DNA of 27,280 nt from Limnohabitans sp. (lineage in GTDB: Bacteria; Pseudomonadota; Gammaproteobacteria; Burkholderiales; Burkholderiaceae_C), in contig JALQUL010000356.1 in NCBI GenBank assembly GCA_023260735.1, positions 1 through 27,280 on the forward strand, given 5' to 3'. The position numbers were made by a program, and so were the translations under genes. This document shows positions 8,508-15,645 of this stretch, piece after piece. Positions within the stretch are counted from its first letter, which is position 1; each line of letters opens with the position of its first letter. The notes beneath the pieces are model-generated. The model searched no databases. It was not told the DNA's origin and saw only the letters and a list, made by a program, of their open reading frames with translations.

Positions 8508-9317
8508 TTAGTGTCCACCTGTTTGTGAGGCAAGACGCCTTACCTTACGTTGGTTTGCTTGCATGATTAAAAACAAGGCAGTAGAGAAAACAATCATAAT
8601 GGTAGCTACAGCAGTTAACGCGGGTGTCATGCTGTCTCGTAGGCCACTAAACATTTCCCTCGGTAAGGTGCGTTGGTCGGGGCCAGAGAGCAATAAAGCA
8701 ATTACCACATCATCAAATGAGGCTGCAAAAGCAAACACAGCACCAGAACCCATGGCAGGCACTATAGAGGGCAAAGTAACTTTCCAAAAAGTGATGTTAG
8801 GAGTTGCGCCACAAGCAGCTGCGGCTCTTTCTAAATTAGGGTCAAGTAACTCAAGTGCAGTTAACACCGGAACCACTACAAAAGGCACAGCTATCACCGT
8901 GTGCATGATCACTAGGCCAGTATAGGTACTAGTTAATGATAAAGGTGCTAAAAAAAAGTAAGCAGCAACGGCGATTAAAATGACGGGTACGATCATAGGG
9001 GAGAGCATAATCATTTTTAATAATGACGCCCACCAAGCTCTTTGCCTAGCCAATCCCAAAGAAGCCAAAGTACCTAAGATTAAAGAAAGCACAGTAGCAA
9101 CTACACCTATCCATAAAGAGCGACCTAATGCGACCATCCATTTGTCGCCTGAAATGACTTCTTCATACCATCTGAAAGACAGGCCTGGTAGTGGGTAAGT
9201 TAAAAATGAGCCACTAGAAAATGACAAAGGAATAATGGCCGCAATAGGTACTAGCAAAAAAGCTAATACCAAGGCACAATAAAAATAATAAGCCAACTTC
9301 CATGGAGATGATTTCAT
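8508..9317 (-). CDS. potC: Polyamine-type ABC transporter permease PotC
   Basis: This 269-residue inner-membrane permease has about six hydrophobic helices. The opening LAYYFYCALVLAFLLVPIAA, split over helix 1, leads to SFSSGSFLTYPLPGLSFRWYEE, and the cytoplasmic coupling loop reads ERAAAACGATPNITFWKVTLPSI (EAA motif). These are characteristic of PotC/PotI permeases, which import spermidine or putrescine with PotB, PotA and PotD. The C-terminus carries the common LRDSMTPALTAVAT stretch. It follows potB after 52 bases. No Shine-Dalgarno is visible before the ATG. Substrate choice (putrescine, spermidine or another cationic compound) cannot be told from the permease. Confidence 0.9.
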   Translation of the reverse strand: MKSSPWKLAYYFYCALVLAFLLVPIAAIIPLSFSSGSFLTYPLPGLSFRWYEEVISGDKWMVALGRSLWIGVVATVLSLILGTLASLGLARQRAWWASLLKMIMLSPMIVPVILIAVAAYFFLAPLSLTSTYTGLVIMHTVIAVPFVVVPVLTALELLDPNLERAAAACGATPNITFWKVTLPSIVPAMGSGAVFAFAASFDDVVIALLLSGPDQRTLPREMFSGLRDSMTPALTAVATIMIVFSTALFLIMQANQRKVRRLASQTGGH

Positions 9318-9369
9318 AAGGGTATCTAAATTAAATTAATTTGGCTTTTGAAAAATAATGAAAACTTAT

Positions 9370-10551
9370 TTAGCCCATTGACATGACTTTGCCACCCGAC
9401 AATTTATGGGCTACATAGTACAAGATAATAGTACTTAAAAGCATTACCACGCCAAGCGCAGCAGCCATACCCCAGTTACCCGTTTCAGTGGTATAACTAG
9501 CAACAAAATAAGAAAGCATTTGGTCAGATCCACCACCTACTAAAGCAGGGGTAATGTAATAACCTAAAGCCAAAATAAATACCATTAAGCCGCCTGCTGC
9601 AATACCTGGAATCGCCATGGGTAGATAGACTCTAAAAAAAGCAGTCACTGGGTGAGCACCTAAACTTCCAGCGGCTTTCATGTACTGAGGGCCAATACCT
9701 TTGAGCACACTGTACAAAGGCAAAATCATAAATGGCAATAACACATGTGTCATGGCAACTAAAACACCTGTGCGGTTATAAATTAAGGTGAGCGGTTCGG
9801 CAATCACACCCAGTTTCATTAAAATTGAATTGACCAAACCCTCTCGTTGCAGCACTACTACCCATGCTGCAGTTCTCACCAGTAAAGAAGTCCAAAACGG
9901 TAATAGCACCAATACCATTAACCAGTCGGCGGTTTTTTCTTTGACTTGAGTTAGTAACATGGCCACTGGAAAACCCAACACAATACATAAAATAGTGACC
10001 GTTGCACTAATCATTAAAGTGCGCAGTAATACATCAATATAAATACGATTAGTTTCTTCGGTTAAAACAATAGAACCGTCTATGGTTTTCTTTAAGTCAA
10101 GGGCCGACAACAAGTAATAACTTGAAACGGGTCCTTGTGCATTTTGTATAGAAGCAAAAAATTGAGGACTGACCAATAAAGGGTCAATCTCTTGAAAATA
10201 TTGCGCGGTAAAAACAATATTTGGGTTAACACTTTTGGCCGAACCTACTGCTCGAGCAGCGCGCATCAAGGTGCTACGCACACCATTGACCTCATAATTC
10301 AGACGCCTAGCTGCATCGGCCAATGTTTCTTTATGCCTGGCAATTAGCAAGTCAGTAGCCATGGCTTGATACACTTGTGGAGGTATCGCTTGAGTGGCTT
10401 GCCAGTTTTCAAGAGCCACAATAGTTTTCGGAAAAGCCAAGCCTACTTCTGTTTCACGAACAGAAAGTGAAAGTAACCAAATTAAAGGCGCAAGAAAAAA
10501 CACCGCTAAATAGGCAGCCAAAGGAATAGATAATAAAGAACGGTGGCGCAT
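9370..10551 (-). CDS. potB: Polyamine-type ABC transporter permease PotB with long first periplasmic loop
   Basis: This 393-residue inner-membrane permease is the PotB partner of PotC. Helix 1 is in the first 30 residues (AAYLAVFFLAPLIWLLSLSV). The remaining helices begin near residue 180 (TLMISATVTILCIVLGFPVA), with the EAA-type coupling loop KAAGSLGAHPVTAFFRVYLPM. Between them lies a soluble stretch of about 140 residues containing LADAARRLNYEVNGVRSTLM; E. coli PotB (about 285 residues) has no comparable loop. Enlarged PotB proteins are known in Proteobacteria, so this is a subfamily trait rather than a fusion. There is no obvious ribosome binding site, and translation may depend on the U-rich leader just upstream. 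Confidence 0.87.
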   Translation of the reverse strand: MRHRSLLSIPLAAYLAVFFLAPLIWLLSLSVRETEVGLAFPKTIVALENWQATQAIPPQVYQAMATDLLIARHKETLADAARRLNYEVNGVRSTLMRAARAVGSAKSVNPNIVFTAQYFQEIDPLLVSPQFFASIQNAQGPVSSYYLLSALDLKKTIDGSIVLTEETNRIYIDVLLRTLMISATVTILCIVLGFPVAMLLTQVKEKTADWLMVLVLLPFWTSLLVRTAAWVVVLQREGLVNSILMKLGVIAEPLTLIYNRTGVLVAMTHVLLPFMILPLYSVLKGIGPQYMKAAGSLGAHPVTAFFRVYLPMAIPGIAAGGLMVFILALGYYITPALVGGGSDQMLSYFVASYTTETGNWGMAAALGVVMLLSTIILYYVAHKLSGGKVMSMG

Positions 10552-10582
10552 AGGTGTAGCTTATTTTTTCTAGTGCAGAAAT

Positions 10583-10613
10583 AAAAAACAAAAACAAAAA
10601 ACAAAACAAAAAA
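10583..10613 (-). other. U/G-rich tract in the potD-potB intercistronic region
   Basis: The plus strand shows 31 bases made only of A and C, in runs of A4-6 separated by single C. The potD-potB transcript (minus strand) therefore carries a U-run tract with isolated G, about 30 bases before the potB start. It could act as a single-stranded loading site (ribosomal protein S1, Hfq) in place of a Shine-Dalgarno, or as a spacer. Function is inferred; the tract itself is plain. Confidence 0.5.
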
Positions 10614-10656
10614 GCAAGAGCTTGAAATACCTCAATGAAATAGACCCAATTGATGA

Positions 10657-10682
10657 ACTAGGGTAAGAGGTCTCACCCTAGT
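10657..10682 (-). promoter_or_regulatory. Hairpin downstream of potD
   Basis: ACTAGGGT at 10657-10664 pairs perfectly with ACCCTAGT at 10675-10682 around a ten-base loop in which a few further pairs are possible. It lies 61 bases after the potD stop in the potD direction. No T-run follows directly on the minus strand, so it is more likely a transcript 3'-end stabiliser or partial attenuator that favours PotD over PotB and PotC. Confidence 0.55.
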
Positions 10683-10743
10683 CCTTGCTGCTACTAATTG
10701 ATTTTTAGCAACAGCCAATTTTCCAATAATTAATAAAAATTAA

Positions 10744-11802
10744 TTATTTTGTACCTGACCATTTTGCCCAACGCTCAGCCAATTTGTCGCCATTATCAAT
10801 CCAGAATTTTGCATCTTCTGGGAAGGCAACGTTTAAGTTGTCTGGATTGGTTGGTAAGTCAGCGCGCAATGCTTTATCAATGAGTGGGTAAGCCGCACCA
10901 TTGGTAACACCATATAAAACATATTTAGGTAATTTGGCTTGGTTTTCAGCGCGGCCAGCAAACTCTAAGAATTTTTCAGCATTGGCTTTATTAGGAGTGC
11001 CCTTCATAATGACAAAACTGTCCATTGTGTAAGGAGTATCTTTCCAAACAATTTTGAAGTTCTTTTTATCTTTATCGTTGGCTGCAGAAATACGACCGTT
11101 ATAAGCAGTGGTCATGACAACATCACCAGCAGCCAACATTTGTGGCGGTTGTGCACCACTCTTCCAAAATACCAAATCAGCTTTAACAGAGTCTAATTTT
11201 TTGAAAGCACGTTCTACACCTTCAGGAGTGCGCAATGTTTTATAAACGTCTTTAGAGGAAACGCCGTCTGCAATCAAAGCAATTTCAAGATTCCATTTTG
11301 CACCATTGCGAATTGCACGTTTGCCAGGGAATTTTTTGGTATCGAAAAAGTCATTCCAACCTTTTGGAGTATTACCCTTGAGTTTGTCGCCATCATAGGA
11401 CAAAACCAAATTATAAATAATGGCGCCAATACCACATTGATGAACTGTACCAGGTAAATAACGATTAGCGCCACCAATTTTGCTGGCATCTAATTTTTCG
11501 TATAGGCCTTCATCGCAACCCACTTCGAGTTCATCGGCTTCTACTTGTACGACGTCCCAAGTACTATTGCCACCTTTGATTTTAGTGCGCAATACACCAA
11601 TACCACCATCCCAAGCTTCATCAGTCATTTTCACACCAGTAGCCATAAAGGGTTTGAAATAAACCTCTTTTTGACCATCTTGATAAGCGCCACCCCAAGA
11701 TACAACGTTTAAGTCGCGTGATTGGGCATTAACGCCAAGCGTTGCTACAGCTACTGCCGATGTGGCAAGTAATTGGATTAAAGTATTCTTTTTCAATTGC
11801 AT
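10744..11802 (-). CDS. potD: Polyamine-type periplasmic binding protein PotD
   Basis: This protein of up to 352 residues is the extracytoplasmic binding component of the Pot transporter (PBP type 2). A Sec signal peptide ends with VNA at residue 26, followed by SRDLNVVSWGGAYQ, the usual N-terminus of PotD/PotF-like proteins. Further family features are WDVVQVEADEL, ILPG-like YLPGTVHQCGIG, GWNDFFDTKKFPGKRAI, AAGDVVMTTAYNGRI, and a FLEFAGRAENQAKL stretch near the end. The start is unclear: GAAGGAG abuts the first ATG with no spacing, but sits six bases before a TTG two codons later (at 11796), which would give MKKNTL. The TTG is a credible real start. Hairpins lie on both sides of the gene. Confidence 0.9.
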   Translation of the reverse strand: MQLKKNTLIQLLATSAVAVATLGVNAQSRDLNVVSWGGAYQDGQKEVYFKPFMATGVKMTDEAWDGGIGVLRTKIKGGNSTWDVVQVEADELEVGCDEGLYEKLDASKIGGANRYLPGTVHQCGIGAIIYNLVLSYDGDKLKGNTPKGWNDFFDTKKFPGKRAIRNGAKWNLEIALIADGVSSKDVYKTLRTPEGVERAFKKLDSVKADLVFWKSGAQPPQMLAAGDVVMTTAYNGRISAANDKDKKNFKIVWKDTPYTMDSFVIMKGTPNKANAEKFLEFAGRAENQAKLPKYVLYGVTNGAAYPLIDKALRADLPTNPDNLNVAFPEDAKFWIDNGDKLAERWAKWSGTK

Positions 11803-11809
11803 CTCCTTC
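11794..11809 (-). promoter_or_regulatory. potD ribosome binding site that decides the start
   Basis: On the minus strand the sequence reads GAAGGAG, then ATG, CAA, TTG, AAA. GGAG touches the ATG at 11802, which is too close for normal initiation, while the TTG at 11796 is six bases away, an ideal distance. The expected start is therefore TTG at 11796 (350 residues, beginning MKKNTLIQ). Confidence 0.6.
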
Positions 11810-11854
11810 GCATCACTGACAAATTAGTGGGATAAAAATCCGCACCTCACATTC

Positions 11855-11894
11855 TCAAGCTTAATCATTCATTTCATTTAATAATTAAGCTTGA
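11855..11894 (-). promoter_or_regulatory. Hairpin straddling the potA stop codon
   Basis: TCAAGCTTAAT at 11855-11865 is perfectly complementary to ATTAAGCTTGA at 11884-11894, an 11-base-pair stem with an 18-base loop. The stem includes the last sense codons and the stop of potA on the minus strand. No T-run follows, so termination would be weak. It may mark an mRNA processing point between potA and the more heavily needed potD. Confidence 0.55.
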
Positions 11895-13012
11895 AAAACC
11901 CAAGAATCATGAGCGTTAAACTCGATGAATAAATTTTGACCAATGGCTAAACCCGCTGGAATTAAAGAGCCAGGTAATTTAGCTAACCACTGAACTGGCT
12001 CATTGGCGGTTTGACCTAATTGAGGCAATTGTAATAACAATCGAGCGTGATCACCTTGATGGATAATGTCTTGCACTGTCGCAGCCAATCGGTTGGTATC
12101 GGCAGAACTAGTTGGCGTATTATGGGTATCTGAGACGATGAGTCTTAAAAATTCGGGTCTAACACAAAGTGTAGAAGCGCTTCTTGTGTTTATAGAGGAT
12201 CCCACCGCTGGACGTGCAAACAAACTCAAACCTTGTGTTGTTTTGATTTCCACACTGGCGTTATTTTGTGCAACAACCGTGCCAGAACTTAAATTGTTAT
12301 CACCTAAAAAACTAGCTACAAATGGGTTGCTTGGTTGATGATAAAGTTCGGTAGGGCTACCTAGCTGCGAAATACGTCCTTTATTAAACACAACAATTCG
12401 ATCTGATAAAGTCATGGCCTCTGATTGATCGTGAGTCACAAACACCATGGTCACGCCCAATTCACGATGCAAACGTCTGATTTCGAGTTGCATTTCTTCG
12501 CGTAATTTTTTATCTAGGGCCGATAAAGGCTCATCCATTAACACTAGTTTTGGCTCGAATACCAAAGCCCTAGCTAAAGCCACACGTTGTTGCTGACCTC
12601 CTGATAACTGAACCGGTTTGCGATTGGCGTAGTCAGCTAATTGCACTTTGTCTAGTGCTTGTTTCACACGTTGATCAATTTCTGCTGCGGGCACTTTTCT
12701 CACTGAGAGTGGAAACGCCACATTTTGCGCAACTGTCATGTGCGGAAACAAAGAATAACTTTGAAACACCACACCCATATTGCGTTGATGCGGAGGCAAA
12801 CTTTCAATGGCTTTGCCATCTAATAAAATTTGTCCACTAGTGGGTGCTTCAAAACCCGCTAACAACATTAAAGTGGTAGTTTTACCAGAGCCAGATGGCC
12901 CTAATAAAGTTAAAAATTCTCCAGCTTCAATCTTAAGATTCAGTTCTTCGATAGCCGCGCTACTACTTCCGGGGTAGCGTTTAACAATATTTTTAAACTC
13001 AATTAAAGCCAT
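11885..13012 (-). CDS. potA: Polyamine-type ABC transporter ATP-binding protein PotA
   Basis: This 375-residue cytoplasmic ATPase energises the Pot importer. The Walker A loop GPSGSGKTT is at residues 38-46, the Q-loop is in MGVVFQSYSLFPHMTV, the signature is LSGGQQQR, Walker B is VLMDEPLSALD, and the switch histidine is in VFVTHDQSEA. After about residue 240 there is a C-terminal regulatory domain of the TOBE type (FLGDNNLSSGTV, CVRPEFLRL), as in PotA, FbpC and MalK-like ATPases. The ATG overlaps the aminotransferase reading frame by 10 bases, so the two are probably translationally coupled. Neighbours PotD, PotB and PotC identify the transporter. Confidence 0.92.
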   Translation of the reverse strand: MALIEFKNIVKRYPGSSSAAIEELNLKIEAGEFLTLLGPSGSGKTTTLMLLAGFEAPTSGQILLDGKAIESLPPHQRNMGVVFQSYSLFPHMTVAQNVAFPLSVRKVPAAEIDQRVKQALDKVQLADYANRKPVQLSGGQQQRVALARALVFEPKLVLMDEPLSALDKKLREEMQLEIRRLHRELGVTMVFVTHDQSEAMTLSDRIVVFNKGRISQLGSPTELYHQPSNPFVASFLGDNNLSSGTVVAQNNASVEIKTTQGLSLFARPAVGSSINTRSASTLCVRPEFLRLIVSDTHNTPTSSADTNRLAATVQDIIHQGDHARLLLQLPQLGQTANEPVQWLAKLPGSLIPAGLAIGQNLFIEFNAHDSWVFQA

Positions 13013-14376
13013 GTTTTAACCCATTGATGCGTATCTTCAAGTGCCATTGCGAGGCGATCAGTTAGTTGTTTAATTTGTTCAGGGTTAATAATTAAAGGAG
13101 GGGAAATAGCAATAATATCACCGCCCAATACGCGTGTAATTAAACCGTGAGCTTGAGCTCTAGCTACCATATAGGCGCCTACACCTTTGCTAGGCTCAAA
13201 TGGTTTTCTTGAGGCAGGGTCTTGCGCTAATTCAATGGCACCAATGAGGCCAATACTGCGTACATCACCCACAATAGGATGACCTTTGAATTGAACTAAA
13301 TTGGCCGCCAAATGAGGCCCCATATTTTGTACATGTTGGAACACATTATCTTGTTGATAAATACTAAGCGTTTCAAGGGCTACTGCACAAGCAACAGGAT
13401 GACCACTATAAGTGAAGCCATGACCAAAAGTACCAATTTTGGCACTGGCATCTGCAATGGTTTGATAGACCTCGTTACTCACAAATAAAGCTGACATTGG
13501 CACATAAGCCGAGGTCAGCATTTTTGCTACTGTGATCATATCGGGTTGCAAGTTGTAATGGCTACTGGCAAAGGCACTTCCTATACGACCAAAGCCGGTA
13601 ATCACTTCATCAACACAAAACAAAATATCATGTTTTTTAAGAATGGCTTGTACACGTTCGAAATAGCCATCTGGAGGAATAATCACACCACCTGCACCTT
13701 GAATAGGTTCAGCAAAAAAGGCGGCGATGGTTTCGGGGCCCTCTTTGGTAATCGTATCTTCGAGTTCTTGAATTAAACGATTTAAAAATTGCTCAGGTGT
13801 TTCAGAGGCTGCACCAAATTGATAAAAATGTGGTGCGCCTACACGAATAACACCTTCAATTGGCAAATCGAACATCGCATGATTAGCGGGTAAACCAGTA
13901 AGAGAAGCACTAGCTAAAGTAACGCCGTGGTAGCCCTTATTACGTGCAATAATTTTTTTCTTTTGTGGTTTACCACGTGCATTGTTGTAATAACGAATCA
14001 GTTTTACAGCGGTGTCATTTGACTCGGAGCCAGAGTTGGCAAAAATGACTCGGCTGTCTTTTATGGGAGCCATAGCCGTGAGCTGTTCTACTAACTCTGG
14101 AACTCGGCCAGGAACCTTTCCTGTAAAAGAGTGGTAGAAAGGCAGAGTTTGAAGTTGTTTATGAGCGGCCTCCACTAAACGCGATTCAGAAAAACCTAAT
14201 GAAGTACACCATAAACCAGCCATGCTTTCGATGTAGGCCTTGCCATTTTCGTCAAAAACTTCAATACCTTTACCAGAGGTAATAACCAGTGGTCCTGTTT
14301 TTTCAAATTGTCGAAGTTGTGTATATGGGTGAAGATGATGGGCAATATCGTTTTGGCCGATTTTTGAAATAGTCAT
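13003..14376 (-). CDS. Class III PLP aminotransferase, putrescine/omega-amino acid:pyruvate type
   Basis: This cytoplasmic enzyme of about 457 residues transfers a terminal amino group to a keto acid, using pyridoxal phosphate. Evidence: AHHLHPYTQLRQFE near the start, MAGLWCTSLGFSE, FANSGSESNDTAVKLIRYYNN, ARNKGYHGVTLASASLTG, ILFCVDEVITGFGR with the cofactor aspartate, and the PLP lysine at residue 285 in ITVAKMLTSAYVP. The pattern resembles SpuC-like and omega-amino acid:pyruvate aminotransferases; adjacency to Pot genes favours putrescine or a related amine, an inference. I chose the ATG at 14376. The frame extends to a TTG at 14409, but family proteins start close to the ATG position. Neither start has a strong ribosome binding site. 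Confidence 0.88.
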   Translation of the reverse strand: MTISKIGQNDIAHHLHPYTQLRQFEKTGPLVITSGKGIEVFDENGKAYIESMAGLWCTSLGFSESRLVEAAHKQLQTLPFYHSFTGKVPGRVPELVEQLTAMAPIKDSRVIFANSGSESNDTAVKLIRYYNNARGKPQKKKIIARNKGYHGVTLASASLTGLPANHAMFDLPIEGVIRVGAPHFYQFGAASETPEQFLNRLIQELEDTITKEGPETIAAFFAEPIQGAGGVIIPPDGYFERVQAILKKHDILFCVDEVITGFGRIGSAFASSHYNLQPDMITVAKMLTSAYVPMSALFVSNEVYQTIADASAKIGTFGHGFTYSGHPVACAVALETLSIYQQDNVFQHVQNMGPHLAANLVQFKGHPIVGDVRSIGLIGAIELAQDPASRKPFEPSKGVGAYMVARAQAHGLITRVLGGDIIAISPPLIINPEQIKQLTDRLAMALEDTHQWVKTWL

Positions 14377-14508
14377 GGTTGAGCAGTTAAAAGTACAAAA
14401 GTCGTTCAATCATGAACAAAAAAAAATAAAAAGTCAATCAATTCCGAGTTGAACAGTTGGAATGAGTAGTCAAAATGATGCGCAATTAGACAGTTGAATG
14501 AAAGGATT

Positions 14509-14534
14509 TTAATTGAGCTTAACCACACAATTAA
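14509..14534. repeat. Inverted repeat, candidate operator
   Basis: TTAATTG (14509-14515) and its exact reverse complement CAATTAA (14528-14534) are separated by 12 bases, placing the half-site centres 19 bases apart, close to two helical turns. This fits a dimeric regulator binding one face of DNA. It is AT-rich, so chance occurrence is not excluded. Confidence 0.4.
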
Positions 14535-14710
14535 CTACAGCTGTAAGTATGCACTTTACAAATGAGTTACAGAGACGGTATTTACCCTAAAAACGTGGCT
14601 TAGCCCTTGTATCAATGGCCTTGCAAAGAGGAAAATTTTGGAGCTCTATTAATTCACTGTCACCGATATGACTAATAAACGTGTTTTAGAGGGAGATGCA
14701 GGAAAAACCC

Positions 14711-14741
14711 TTACTGGTTTCTGACCAAAAAAAGTTATAAA
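14711..14741 (+). promoter_or_regulatory. Possible sigma-70 promoter for the second Liv operon
   Basis: TTACTG (14711-14716) and TTATAA (14735-14740) are 18 bases apart and resemble -35 and -10 elements. Transcription would start near 14748, leaving a short leader before the AGGAGG at 14760-14765. The match is modest. Confidence 0.3.
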
Positions 14742-14769
14742 CAAGCTTCTCTAACCAACAGGAGGCTCT

Positions 14770-15645
14770 GTGGATTTTTTACAGCAGGTTATCAGTGGCC
14801 TGGCACAAGGCTGTATTTACGGCTTAATTGCCTTGGGTTTTGTACTGATTTATAAAGGCACAGAAACAGTGAGTTTTGCTCAAGGCGAACTCATGATGCT
14901 AGGTGCTTTTGGTGGCTATGTTGCCATGAACACCCTAGGTTTCCCGTTTTGGTTATCGACACTTAGCAGTATTGCAGCAATGGCAATTTTTGGCATGTTA
15001 CTCGAGAGAGTGGTCATAAGGCCAATTTTAGGACAGCCCGCTTTTTCAATTGTCATGCTCACCATTGGTATTGGTTATACGGCGCGTGGCTTAGTCACCA
15101 TGATTCCTGTCTTGGGCACAGAGACTCACACCTTAGCAGTACCCTACAAAGATGAAATTTACCAATTGGGTAGTTTGGTAATTGGGGTAGAACAAATCGT
15201 CATTATTGCCGTCACTATTGTTTTATGTTTGGCTTTATTTTTACTTTTTAAATACAGCAAAATTGGTATTGCCATGCAGGCTTCTTCACAAAACCAATTA
15301 GCCGCTTATTACATGGGCATTCCTGTTAAGAGCATTAATGGTTTGGTTTGGGGTTTAGCTGCAGCTGTGGCGGCTGTAGCAGGTATTTTATTGGCTCCTA
15401 TTACCTTTGTTCACGTCAATATGGGTTTTATTGGCTTAAAAGCTTTTCCAGCTGCAGTGGTGGGCGGTTTTGGTAGTCTGCCAGGCGCCATTATTGGAGG
15501 CTTAATCATTGGTGTTGCTGAGTCACTCGCTGGCTTCTATGCCCCCGAGGGAGTTAAAGATATTGCGGCCTATATTATTGTGTTATTAATGTTAATGATT
15601 AAGCCTAATGGTTTGTTTGGCGAAAAATTGCGGAAGAAAGTCTAA
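14770..15645 (+). CDS. livH: Branched-chain-type ABC transporter permease LivH (second operon)
   Basis: This 291-residue inner-membrane permease begins with a GTG codon, preceded by AGGAGG (14760-14765), the best ribosome binding site among the transporter genes here. Family hallmarks are SGLAQGCIYGLIALGFVLIY, SFAQGELMMLGAFGGY, the coupling-loop region IAMQASSQNQLAAYYMGI, and FGSLPGAIIGGLIIGVAE, ending KPNGLFGEK. It is the first gene of the operon, unlike in region 1 where a ligase and LivG come first. The stop overlaps the next start (TAATG), so translation is coupled to livM. It is clearly divergent from the region-1 LivH, so the pair is not a recent duplication. Confidence 0.93.
   Translation: MDFLQQVISGLAQGCIYGLIALGFVLIYKGTETVSFAQGELMMLGAFGGYVAMNTLGFPFWLSTLSSIAAMAIFGMLLERVVIRPILGQPAFSIVMLTIGIGYTARGLVTMIPVLGTETHTLAVPYKDEIYQLGSLVIGVEQIVIIAVTIVLCLALFLLFKYSKIGIAMQASSQNQLAAYYMGIPVKSINGLVWGLAAAVAAVAGILLAPITFVHVNMGFIGLKAFPAAVVGGFGSLPGAIIGGLIIGVAESLAGFYAPEGVKDIAAYIIVLLMLMIKPNGLFGEKLRKKV

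Larger units (their letters stand above)
14410..14769. promoter_or_regulatory. Divergent control region between the pot cluster and the second Liv operon
   Basis: This stretch of about 360 bases has no convincing gene. It holds an inverted repeat TTAATTG-N12-CAATTAA (14509-14534), next to a perfect palindrome TACAGCTGTA (14536-14545), and two copies of ACAGTTG(G)AATGA (14453-14465 and 14490-14501). These are candidate operator sites. An A-rich tract (14417-14431) lies just upstream of the aminotransferase. A possible plus-strand promoter sits near the right end. No regulator gene is visible nearby, so a bound factor would be encoded elsewhere. Confidence 0.5.

Noticed and set aside
8563..8925. 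A 120-codon plus-strand open frame opposite potC
   Set aside because: It lies fully antisense to a well-supported permease gene, its translation is low-complexity (A, T, K, N rich), and no ribosome binding site is seen.
10728..10745. AATTAAT/ATTAATT hairpin at the potD stop
   Set aside because: It is a purely A/T stem in an AT-rich spacer, too weak to act as a terminator on its own.
12066..12338. A 90-codon plus-strand open frame opposite the end of potA
   Set aside because: It is antisense to the conserved C-terminal domain of PotA, and its translation has no recognisable features.
14377..14409. TTG-initiated extension of the aminotransferase
   Set aside because: The added residues (NDFCTFNCST) are not typical of the family and no ribosome binding site precedes the TTG; the ATG at 14376 fits family starts better, though it too lacks a strong site.
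7571..14409. The pot cluster considered as a transferred island between two Liv operons
   Set aside because: Base composition and codon use look like the flanks, and there are no tRNA, integrase, insertion sequence or direct-repeat borders.
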